Of a stretch of 64,000 nucleotides of DNA, positions 23,562 to 34,221 are shown piece after piece; position 1 is the stretch's first letter, and every line of letters starts with the position of its first letter. Under the pieces are notes generated by a model. That model was not told the DNA's origin. It saw nothing but the letters and a program-made list of their open reading frames with translations, and did not search any database. Source of the stretch: Proteromonas lacertae (Eukaryota; Sar; Bigyra; Opalinata; Proteromonadidae); contig NGBS01000585.1 in assembly GCA_002245135.1 (NCBI GenBank), positions 62,001 to 126,000 on the forward strand, in the 5' to 3' direction. Position numbers and translations under genes: made by a program.

Positions 23562-24512
23562 TTAATTAAAATATACAGGTTTATTAACATTAAGAATAGT
23601 TGGTTTATCTTTCAAATCTTTATTAGTAATTATCCACAAATAATCCATAAACTTATTTTCATCAAATCGAGATGTTGAATTATCAAAAATATTCATTACT
23701 TCACTAAAAACTTCACTTTCTCTCATTCTTAATGTAAAATATTGATAAGCTTCAATATCTGCTTTTATATCGATCAAAGTAGCATTTCCTAAAGCATATA
23801 ACATTGTTATATTCGATAATAATTCCCATTTCTGTTTCATCGTTTCAGCTTGTACTTTTATTACATCTTGTGTCTTTTTTGCTAATTCTATATCTTGTTC
23901 AGCATTTACACTGTTTTGTATGGCTAAAGATATTTCATCTGGTAAATCTGAACCTATTAATTTGACTGCTATTACATCAACACAAAACGGATTTAATGTT
24001 TTTGTTATTTCTGTGTTTAGTTTATTAACTATATCTGATCTTCTTTGATATGTATCTAATGCTTTAAAAACTGAAAAAACATCCCTTACTGACATCTGTG
24101 TTAAGTATTTTAGTGTTGGAACAATGTTACCATTATAATCAACATGTATTCTATGTATTTCATCATAGGTTGTTTTGTATTTATAAACGACAGAAATATC
24201 AATTGGCATTGTTAGTCCATCATTGGAGACACATTTAACATTTGTTAGAGTAAAGACTTGTTGAGTTGTTGGTAATGTTCTGTAAGTAGTATAATAACCG
24301 GCAAAGTGTAATCCTTCTCCTACTACTTCTCCATCTGTATATTCTCTTGTTAAAGTGTTGTAAGGTATTCCAACACAATTAGAACATACTTTAGCTAAAG
24401 GAGGCAATATGAAGATCATGCAACAGATTCCAACAACAACAATAGTTGCAATAGTAACAATTATAACTGTAGCAACTAAATATGATTATAGAATAATAAA
24501 TATACTGTTCAT
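23562..24512 (-). CDS. SPFH/Band 7 (prohibitin/stomatin superfamily) membrane protein
   Basis: Two exons: a 7-base first exon and a long second exon give MNIATVIIVTIATIVVVG, a single N-terminal membrane anchor, followed by a Band 7 domain (EGLHFAGYYTTYRTLPTT, SNDGLTMPIDISVVYKYK, YLTQMSVRDVF) and a helical stretch (SVNAEQDIELAKKTQDVIK) with the EAExA-like heptads that let SPFH proteins form rings. About 305 residues, similar to prohibitins. Which subfamily is unclear; sequence is divergent and no clear mitochondrial presequence is seen. Confidence 0.75.
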
Positions 24513-24621
24513 ATCGATAGAAAAGAGAGTTTTAATTTTTCTATTTGTCCGTTTCAAAAAAAATAAAAATTGATAGAAATCAACAAATAATAGAAAAAAC
24601 ACTATAGTAATAATTTGTATA

Positions 24622-27217
24622 TTATTCTTTCGATGGAATATCTTTGAAAAGAGGCAAATCAATAAGATCATCAATACTCCACCTCTTTGCTGGATCTTTC
24701 TGAAGCATCATTTTAACAACATACTTCAAAGATCCAGAAAATCTAGCAGGCAAATCTTTAGACTCTTCTCTCAAAATATGTCTTTGCAGAATTGCAACAG
24801 AATTACCCACAAAAGCAGGTACACCAGTGCAAAGTTCATAGATAATACATCCTAAACTCCATATGTCTACTTTATTAGTATATGGTTGTTGAGAAATCAC
24901 TTCAGGAGCCATATACAATGGTGTTCCAATAATTGTTCTTGCCATACTATCTTCCGTTGGTACTTTTTTCGATACTCCAAAATCTGCAATAACACAATTA
25001 TAGTCTTCATCTAGTAATATATTCTCAGGTTTTAAATCTCTATGAATAATACCATTATGATGTAAATAGTATAAACCATCAACAATTTGTTTGAAATACT
25101 TTAAGATTTTTGATTCTTCATATTTTCTCCCTTTTCCTGCTTTAGCAACCATTGAAAATAGATCAGAATTCTCACAATATTGAATAATAATGTATTCTAA
25201 CGAATAAGCTACAGCACCATCATAATATTTCAATATATTAGGATGATTAAATGATTTTAATAAATCTAATTCTTGTTCCATCATCAATAGAACTTGTTTA
25301 TCAACACCTCTTAAATTGATTTCTTTCATTGCATATAGTTTTTTATCTTCTATATTCTTTACTAACCACACTTTACCATAGGTTCCTTTACCTAATTCTT
25401 TTTGTTTTTCATATTTTACCATCAATGCTTTTATTTTCTTTTTACTTTCCATTTCTTCTAATTCTTTCTCTGTTGGTGGTTTTCTTTGTCTTAATTGAGT
25501 TTGTTTACCTCCACCAGCTACTACAACCTTTGGTTTATCTTCTGCTGGGTTTGGTGTTTCCTTTTGTTGTTGTTGTTGTTGTGATGGTTTAAATACTGAT
25601 ACTGGCTTACCTACTGCTACTTTTGGTGTTGGTGGTTTAGCATTTGAATCATCTCTTAAATTGATTGGTTTAGCATTAGCAATAACATTTCCTTTCTTCT
25701 TTGGATTTAATGGTGTTTGCTTAGAACGAGATGATGGATTGGGCGATGGTTGTTGAACTGGAGCAGCAGCTGGTGCTGGTGTTGGTTTGGGTTGTTCCAC
25801 TGGTTTAGACTCTTGTTTTGGTTTTAGAATAGGTTTAGATTCTTGTTTAGGTTGTTGCTGTTGTGGTTGTAGTGGTGATTGTGATGGTGGAGGCATATTA
25901 TTATTATTCTCACCAGGTTTATTATGAGTAATCATAGTAGCATTGAGATTATTCAAATTAATATTTGAATTATTTGATTCAGTAGATGATGATGAAGATG
26001 CTAATGATCCTCTTCTAAATACAGATGATGAATCTTGTGAAGATCTTCGATTCTGTGATGATGAATTAGGAGGTTTAACTCTACCAGGCATTTTTATTGG
26101 TCTATCTTGATATACAGAAGGATTATTAACAGCATTTAAGTTACTAACACTTCGTGGTCTATCTTGTAATGATGATGGATTTAATGGTGGTGAAGATGAT
26201 GGAGATGATTTGGGTGAAGGAGATGGTATTAATGGTGGTTTATCATTATTAGATGATATTGCTGGTGGTATATTAGATGATGGATGGAATGATACATCAG
26301 TTGGTATTGATTGGTTCATTAATGTTACATTACTTGGTGGTACAGAAATTGTATTAACGTTTGGTAAATTGAACTTATTCAATCCACTTGGAATACAAGT
26401 TAATGTTTCTCTACAGTTGGATGGTAAATATTTTAATGCATTTTCTGGATCATTTAATATATGTCTAATGCTACTAATTGCTAAACGATTGTATTTGTCT
26501 GTACACATCGTACATTCTAACAAAATACGAAATTGAATTGGAAAAGTTGGTGGAAATGCAATATTACTAGGTGGTGGGTTGGGTGGATCATTGTGAGTTA
26601 GTAAAAAGAATAATATACAACCAAATGAGTAGATATCTACAGATTGATCAACTTGAACTTGTGTTAGAATATCTGGACATGCATAAGCACTTTTGAAATA
26701 ATCAAAATTTGGGAAAGAATTAGCTAAACTATTGTCTGTTAATAACATAAAACCTTCAGAAGTAATTACTACATTTGAAGGTTTTAAATTCTTGTAGATG
26801 TAACTAGAACCTGCAAAATATGTTAGTGCATTTAATATTACATGTAATACATTTGTGATAAACTCTGTATTTGGTACAACTGAACCAATATACGAGGATA
26901 GATTACATGAACCTAGATTCATGTACATTTGCAATCTACCTGCTTTTGAATCTACTTTAGACACTTTAACTAGGTTTTGACAAGACATTTGTTGATAGAA
27001 AGATGCCTAGAGCAATAATCAGTATGATAAAAATATACTTCATAAAATAATTTACTTTGAATAGCATTTGAAAACTTAGTTGTAGCTATTTCTTTTACTG
27101 CCCATTGCTCTCCAGTTGCAGGACTCAAAAGCTTATAAACCACACCAATAACACCCTTTCCAATAACTGAAAACTCCTATGAATGTATATTTCTACTGTA
27201 AATACCAAAGAGCTCAT
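24622..27217 (-). CDS. Tandem protein kinase: N-terminal pseudokinase plus C-terminal NEK-like kinase
   Basis: Three exons, starting MSSL then EFSVIGKGVIGVVYKLL. The N-terminal kinase keeps a glycine loop (GKGVIGVVY) and VAIK-like WAVKEI, but its catalytic loop is YKNLKPSN (no Asp) and DFG is DNS, so it should be inactive. About 300 residues of Pro/Ser/Gln-rich linker follow. The C-terminal kinase is complete: LGKGTYGKVWLV, YAMKEINL, IIHRDLKPENILL, IADFGVSK, GTPLYMAPEV, DIWSLGCIIYELCTG. The activation segment and lack of a long insert fit the NEK/STE-like group. About 840 residues. The pseudokinase may regulate the active domain in cis, as in JAKs or GCN2; that is inference. Confidence 0.85.
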
Positions 27218-27484
27218 AAAAACAAAAAAATTAGTCAAAAATTTAAGTTACTGAAAACATGAGTTTTATGTACAATGATTAAACACTCCTTTTTCTTCTG
27301 TTATAGAGAAATATAAAGCAAATAATAGAATAGTATAAACTCAGTTCAATGTTATACATCAAATATATAAAATGAGATACAATTGTCAAAACCAATAAAT
27401 CAAAAACATAAAAAATAAAAATGCAATAGATTTATATATACTACATATACATTTTACTATAGAAATATTTACTTTGTAATTAGT

Positions 27485-28167
27485 TTAGAAATGATTATTC
27501 ATATAGAATTTGTTTTTATAATTTGGATTATTATGGATCATGGAATACAACCATTTCATTCCATTTTTAATCCCATTTCCATTTAAATTATTTACACCTT
27601 CAATGTTATAGTGCCGATCTTTTATCTTACACAAATCCAATTCTTCACTTATCTCCTTTAAACTCATACTATTATCTTTATCTATCTTTGTTGCATATAT
27701 TAACAAATCAACTCCATTCAATTCGCTAATACTCAACAAATAATCTAATTCACTTTTGTTTTCTTGTAATTTTTCTTTATCACTTGAATCCAAAACAAAG
27801 ATTATACCCTGCACATTGCTATAATAATGTCTATAAAAACAACGAATCTATTAAACAATAAATATTTATGATATACTTCATTCTTAGGAGATAATGAGAA
27901 ACTGTGAAATAAATTTGAATCTTGTTCAATATTATCTACATAAAAGGATGATAAAGGATAGGTTCTTTCTATCTCTCCCAAATTGAGTTGTTTTAACAGT
28001 GTACTCTTCCCCGACCCTTCTAAACCAATCATTATTAATCTATTAACAGGACATACTGTATCTGGAGAACAGGGTGGAGATACTTTTTTTGGTGAAGGTG
28101 GATGTAACGGTGGGAGTATATGTAAATCTTTTCTTTTTGATGAACATTTTTTCAGCTCCTTAGCCAT
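27485..28167 (-). CDS. Divergent ARF-like small GTPase
   Basis: Two exons give ~210 residues. The P-loop is GLEGSGKSTLLKQL, and RHYYSNVQGIIFVLDSSDKE matches ARF/ARL (RHYFQNTQGLIFVVDSND). The switch II WDxGGQ motif is replaced by LSPKNE and NKQD by ATKID, so GTP hydrolysis or nucleotide specificity is doubtful. The N-terminus is a ~40-residue Pro/Lys-rich extension lacking the myristoylatable Gly2 of ARFs. Possibly an ARL-type scaffold or a cilium-linked divergent ARL; not assignable further. Confidence 0.7.
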
Positions 28168-28323
28168 AGTGTCTATTTATCTGCACATTCACTGAATGTA
28201 AAGAGAATGAGAAATGTAATCTTTGCAGAAAAGTATAGTGACTTGTTTTAATGCGGAGTTAATAAATAGAACATATTTCAAACAAAATACTAATTAATAA
28301 ATAAATCATAAAACCATAAATAA

Positions 28324-29658
28324 CTAACATGAGAATGAATGCAATGAGTTATTCTCACATACAGTTTCATTATCTCCAATTCTAACATCCAATGTAGGTA
28401 ATTCATATATTCCATGATTATACACTTTAAATATAAATGGAATATCATAATTCACCTATAAAATATATCGAAACACAAATACAAAACTGTCTAATCTCTG
28501 TATATGAATAGTATTTAAACTAAAATAATATTTATCAGTATTATCATCTACAGATGCAGTAATATTAACGTCTAATAATGGACTATTAGTGTTATTCATA
28601 ACAGTAACACTTCCATTTGTTAATTGTTGAATATTTATGTTTGATGGTAAATTATAGTTGTAAATTATCTTTATAATATTGGATTTAGCAATATTCAATC
28701 TATTTATTATTATAATAATATACACTTTATTATAAATATGTTCATAATGAGATGATATATTTTTATAGATTATTGTAATGTATAATTGACTTATTGACTT
28801 GGATATTTCAATCTATAAAATAATAATAATAATTAAATAATAATATATAATATACTGGTAATGTGTATAGTTCATTTGGTGATATTACAACAGGCAATTT
28901 ACTTGAAACATTATACACTAATAAATCATTGCTTTGATTGTGTAATAATATCTTTTCTATTGATATACTGTTGTTCATTTGTTGAGGACAATCAAACTAT
29001 TATTATATATTATATAAATAATAATTATTATTACATACAGTTAATGATAAAATGAGAGAATGTTCTAAATTGATTATTTTTGTTTTTACTGATAATGGCT
29101 CAATTACAGTTAATTGTGTGTTTAGATTCAATGGATATATTATGGATTTTGATGAATAAAGTGTGTATAATATGTCAGCATTGATTGAAGTGATGGAATT
29201 GAGTTGATTTGGAATCATAGACACTGAAAACATAAGTGGAACAGATATGTATGGTGTAGGTACATGTATTTTGAGTTGAAATGTAAATATATAATCACAC
29301 TCTGGTAAAATTACTTTAGGGTTTAGATTTTTAAAATTTGTGTAAGAATAAGTATTAAACTGTATAACTCTTTCATATATTGAATTTTTCTTTTTCTCCA
29401 TATATTCACTATTGTTTTGTAAATATCTTAAAGATTATACGATAATGATAAATGTATGGAGCAGTCTTTAAAATATGTTAATATATTTGATTTCTTATAT
29501 TCAGTTAATGATTTATTGAATGTTAATGCTATAATACAAGTTACTTCCTCATCTAAGTAAACCTTATAGACAACAAAGATACCTTGTAAAAAAGATATTT
29601 TATCAGATTTAATATTCTCTTTGAAGAGTAATAAAGCAGAATAATCCTTGTTGTTCAT
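28324..29658 (-). CDS. Beta-rich protein, unrecognised (3' portion of a larger gene)
   Basis: At least five exons splice cleanly with introns such as GTATAATC...CAATAG, GTATGTAA...TAATAG and GTATATTA...TTATAG. The protein runs MNNKDYSALLLFKENIK ... NLNPKVILPECDYIFTFQLK ... PLDVNITASVDDNTDK ... FIFKVYNHGIYELPTLDV and ends NNSLHSFSC with TAG. It alternates short beta-type hydrophobic stretches without cysteines or a membrane helix, which suggests stacked Ig-like sandwiches such as those in TRAPP-complex subunits, but I cannot support a name. The true start may lie further upstream, in the region up to 30359. Confidence 0.5.
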
Positions 29659-29689
29659 TACAATATCTTAAATACAAAAATGTGTATTA

Positions 29690-30359
29690 TCAAAAAAATA
29701 CAGTGTATTAAACAAAAAAACAAAACATCATATTAATTTAATATTATTATAATATAAATGAATAAATGACTCATTATTGACATTCTATCGAATTAAATAA
29801 TAGAAAAAGAGAAAGTTATACATGATTTACAATTCCTAACTCTGGAATCAATTTTTGAAGATGATAATTCATAAAATACTTTGTTATTTGATATGAAGAA
29901 TTCCATGTAGTTAATAGTAAGGGAATTTGAGTTGCATTTGTGAATCTATAATAAAGAGTAATTAATACGTTTCACAAGAATTTGAATAACTAGATAATGA
30001 GCAAAATATACCTATTTTATAATTACTGAGAGATAAAGCACCAACAAAGTTACGTATTTAAACAATCAAGAAATACTACTAAAATCGTTTAGTACAATGA
30101 TATATGCTCTACTCCAATTGTTTTTTTATTTGTTTTACATTGAATTCCAACAGAATATGTTGCATTTGGTAGATTCCATTTACCCTATGTTCTAAAACAT
30201 TATAAAGACATACAATCAAATCAAAACCACCATCATAAGGTCCACCACATAATTTCACAAACAAAATTATGTTTTGTTAAGTTTTTCAAATACCTTAAAG
30301 TGTTATAAAAATGATTATACTTTCTTCTCAAATAATCTTCCAACCTGAACACTTGTCAT
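29690..30359 (-). other. Probable 5' exons of the preceding gene, reading frame damaged
   Basis: Coding-like peptides on the minus strand include MTSVQVGRLFEKK (start 30359), CGGPYDGGFDLIVCLYNVLE (about 30160-30240), NFVGALSLSNYK (about 30020-30060) and QIPLLLTTWNSSYQITKYF (about 29860-29935). They cannot be joined by introns alone without one-base register changes. They may be the N-terminal half of the 28324-29658 gene with sequence errors, or a decaying gene. Identity unknown. Confidence 0.35.
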
Positions 30360-30442
30360 GTATTGATTTTGAGAAAATCAAGGTGTGTGAAAAAAGTTTG
30401 AATCACCAGTTTTAGATTACGTTTAAGCATTCTTTTTTATTG

Positions 30443-32453
30443 ATGAAACAGCTAAACAGGATATTCATTGTTGCAATAGTATGCTTTGCAATTGTATCTT
30501 CTGAATGCTACAATAAATGTAGTGGTCACGGAACATGTGACACTTCAAATCGTTGTATATGTCATAGACAGTTGGGGTTGGGTTTAAATGAAGCAGATTT
30601 TGAAGCTCCAATGTATACAGGAGCAGATTGTTCAGAACGTATAGTGATTAGTTATTTTATGTAATTTAGGTATGTGTCCAACAGGAGTAGCATTTGCGCC
30701 AGTTGTAGATGATGAAGAATATTTTGAAGTAGTTAATCTAGTCAAAATCTTCTAAGCCAAGAGAATTATTTGAAATGGCTGGAACTGAAGGTGAAGATGA
30801 AGGTGGTGAAAATACTGGAACAGATAAAGGAGATGAGCCAAAACCTACAACTCCAGGACCTACACCATCTGTTGATGAAATTTTTCAAAAGATTTTGATA
30901 ATCAAACTGCAATTGTAGATAAGCCTATTGAAGTATTTAAACCAGTAACTAGTAATACTCCATCATTAGGAGGAGCAATGAAATGTAAATGGTGAATGGT
31001 GAGAGAAATATATATCAATTGTAACACAAGTAGATAATCAAATAGTTGCTGATATTGAATTTAATAAACTAGGAGAATTGTAAAGTAACATATGTTAGAA
31101 AAGATTTATCATTATCTGGAGTATTATCTTTTGATAAGAAGTGGCAAAACTGCAACTTGGGAAAATGGTGAAGAGATGAGATTATATGGTTTTCAATATA
31201 ATACAACATATGATGTAAATGTTGCTTGTGTATTTGATGAAACAACAGGAGTGATTCAAGAATTATCTAATAAAGTGACATTATTGAATGTTGAAGATAG
31301 TGAAATGTAGTAATTTACCTATCATAAAGCCAAGAAGGAGAAATATCCAGCATTCTGTTATTTATTAACTGTTGGTGTTGATAGTAATAGTAAAGTACAG
31401 AATATTGATTTATTAAGTTCAGAATTAGCTGAAATGGTTGGAAAGAGTAGTGATGGATTAGTATTTGGACAAAATATAGAGAATGGAGCTGTTGTTGTAA
31501 TGAATGGAGATGATGTATTTCCAGATAAGAATAGAATGTTAGCAGAAGGTGATCCTAAAGAAGGTCCATATGCATATGTTCTTAGACTTGATAAAGAATA
31601 CAATCCAGCAAAACCAACTGATGCACCAACAACAACACCAGAAGAAAATACAACACCATCAGCATCAGCATCAGCATCACCGTCCCGTATTTTATCTGCT
31701 GATCCAACTGCTGTTGCTGGTACAGATTTTTCTGCTTATAAGAAGTATTTACAAGTTGGTAATAAAGTGTTTATAAGAGTTTTAGTTGGAGGAAAGACAT
31801 TTGCTACTCCACAAACATTACACATAGTTCAAGAAACTCAAACATGTGAAGCTTATTGTAAAGATAATAATGATAAATGTGGTATTAATACACCTACTAC
31901 CAAAGGTTGTTATGTAATATTTTTAAGTGAAAAAATTATAAAAGACAAAGATGCAGAACTTGGAGAAGGTGATAGAATTTACTTCACATTAACAGCAGTT
32001 GGTATTCATCCAACTTATGAATGTAGTGGTGTTGGTAAATGTAATAGACAGACTGGTCAATGTGAATGTTTAGCTGGATATACTGGTGATGCATGCCAAA
32101 TATTAACTTGTCCAAATGATTGTAGTAATCATGGAAGATGTGTCAAATCATCTCAAGCAATAATAGACGGTTCTACTGCATTTGCTGCAAGTGTTCCTAC
32201 TATGTTTGGATATCAGAAAGAAGCAAAACAGAAGTTGTATGGATGTATATGTGATAAAGGATATAGAGGTCCAGATTGTTCATTATTAGAATGTCCATCT
32301 GCTGAAGATCCAAGTGGTGGATCTAATAAAGAAGAAACTGGTGAGTTTAGAGATTGTAGTGGAAGAGGTATTTGTGATTATACAACTGGTAATTGTCAAT
32401 GCTTTGATGGTTTTGTTGGTACAGCTTGTGAAACTATTTTTTCAAGCATGTAA
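30443..32453 (+). CDS. Secreted EGF/tenascin-like protein, reading frame broken in the middle
   Basis: The start MKQLNRIFIVAIVCFAIVSS is a signal peptide, followed by an EGF module (CYNKCSGHGTCDTSNRCIC). Introns at 30639-30669 and 30729-30756 keep the frame. Between 30880 and 31330 the frame changes several times (for example near 30890, 30993, 31082 and 31140), with both missing and extra bases implied, and no intron set repairs it. From 31340 the frame is intact again and ends with three EGF-type modules (CSGVGKCNRQTGQCECLAGY, CPNDCSNHGRC, CSGRGICDYTTGNCQCFDGF). The end FSSM lacks a membrane helix, so it is probably secreted. Either a locally poor consensus or a recent pseudogene. Confidence 0.6.
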
Positions 32454-32593
32454 AAAAGCATTATTAATACTAAATTTATTATATATTATTATTTCTCTCT
32501 TTAATCACATATTTTGTTTTTTGTGTAAATTAACCCAAAAATAAAATGAACATATCCAATTCAGAATGTTTGTTATTAATATAAAACATTTAT

Positions 32594-33579
32594 TTATGCT
32601 TTAGCAAGAATTTCCTTCTTAATGGCATTTTCTCTCTTTCTTAATTTGTTTTGTGTTTTGAAACCTAATACACCTCCACCCCATTTTCTTAAGCTAGCAG
32701 CTTCGTTGTACATGGTGTGATAACTTGAAGTGAGATTAGCTAATTTGCTTTCATCTTCTTTGTTTACAGCTGTTAAAGCAACACAAGTTGTGTGTTTTAA
32801 GTGTACTAATTGACCAAGACGAGCTTGACTTCCAATAATACAATAGGGAACTTCCATCTTACGACATAAAGCTGGTAACCATACAATTAACTATAAAAAT
32901 ATTAGCGAATACTGAAAGAATTAGGTAAGAACCCTCATTTATATATTTACAGAAATAGTACGAGCAAGATTTAGAATATAATAATAATAAATTGAAAAAA
33001 AAGAAAAATGAATGAGTAAAATAACAAGTTCATACTATATATCCCACAACTCACCTCAATAGGATCAACGTCGTGAGCGATTACGACTAATTTGGCTTTC
33101 TTGCTTTCAATAGCATGAGTAACTTCATTCATTCCGAAAGTTAAGGTGTTTGGACGAGCTGGTGGATTGTAAGTCTTTTTTTCAGCTTTGGCTTTAGCTT
33201 GTTCTGTTAAACGAGCTTTTTTAGCAGCATCTGTTTCTGGTTGGTAGTGTTCTAATAATTTCATCAATTCAGCAGCTATAAATAATTATTAAAAACCAAT
33301 AAATAATACTTTGATTTTTGTTTAAGGTGTTTGAGAGTTGATTAATTGCTGGTGGAACTTTTAATCTCATAGATAAGATTTTCTTTTCACGTTGTAAACG
33401 GACGTATTTTGGCCATCTTACAAAACGGGTGACATCTTTCTTGTGCTAAAAAAACATTAAATATTGAATTAAAATATATTCATACACGAATATCACCACC
33501 AATTCTGAAGCTCTTTGGTTTTGGTTGGTATAAATGGTTTGTAGTACTCTATATAATGATAAAATAATATAAATACCAT
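32594..33579 (-). CDS. RPL7A: Large-subunit ribosomal protein eL8 (L7Ae family)
   Basis: Five exons; the first contains only the ATG. Diagnostic blocks: [55 protein letters not shown], and [20 protein letters not shown] from the L7Ae RNA-binding fold, ending [12 protein letters not shown]. Length (~250 residues) fits eukaryotic eL8. One intron (32891-33054) is much longer than any other clear intron in the window. Convergent with the EGF gene upstream. Confidence 0.95.
32891..33054 (-). other. Unusually long intron (164 bases) in RPL7A
   Basis: It splits ...HDVDPIE from LIVWLPALC. The donor is GTGAGT, not the usual GTAT, and the length is three to six times the local norm. RPL7A introns host box C/D snoRNAs in animals. 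I looked for paired C (RTGATGA) and D (CTGA) boxes and found no convincing pair, so RNA content is unproven. Confidence 0.6.
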
Positions 33580-33717
33580 TTTCTGAATTGGAAGGGGTAA
33601 TTATTTAATTTACTAAATTTCATATAAAATTCCTATTTAAAAGGATTTTTATTTATACCCCCTTATAAATCAAACAAATATCAAGCTTTTGGATTTTTTA
33701 AAATTCTATTTTCTCGA

Positions 33718-34086
33718 TGAATAATAGAAATACAGGACAAAATCAAAACAAAATAATATATTTTAATCTTGCTAAAGACATTGAATCACAATATATTGTA
33801 TTACAAATACATTTTTATTATAGATTTATACTCAATCATTAACAAACTTTTTAGAAGCTTCAATGAACAATGCACCGTATAATAGAAATATTAATTTATG
33901 ATTAATGTTAGTCAAACACAAGAAAGTAGAAACATATTGCTTGAACAATTTAAACAATTACATCAAAATATTACAGAAATGGAATTAAAATTAGTAATAT
34001 AATTCTATTTATTGAAATAGCAAGATTTAAGATTATCGATAATTAACGAACAATATCCACCAGATCATGGCTCTGCTGCTGTATAA
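33718..34086 (+). CDS. Small coiled-coil protein, unrecognised, with one frame break
   Basis: Start MNNRNTGQNQNKIIYFNLAK, intron GTATTACA...TTATAG, then IYTQSLTNFLEASMNN. Near 33897 the frame meets TGA; the continuing coding sequence (INVSQTQESRNILLEQFKQL) is in the other (+2) register. A 27-base intron then leads to QDLRLSIINEQYPPDHGSAA and TAA. About 110 residues; the last half is a coiled coil. Size and layout resemble small adaptor subunits (Mediator- or BLOC-type), but there is no specific match. Confidence 0.45.
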
Positions 34087-34221
34087 TGCATTAATAACAA
34101 AGAATTAGTTAGATAGAGATATATATTTTTTTATTTATGTTTGATTATTTGTTGATTTTCATTTTAGACATTAAATTATCAATCCTTAAGTTATCATTAA
34201 ACTGTTATAACGATTATTATA

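Noticed and set aside
30729-30756. Apparent +1 break at TTC-TAA in the EGF gene
   Set aside because: A 28-base intron (GTAGTTAA...TCTAAG) removes it and joins ...EEYFE to PRELFEM in phase.
32891-33054. Box C/D snoRNA in the RPL7A intron
   Set aside because: No convincing RTGATGA/CTGA pair or terminal stem by eye.
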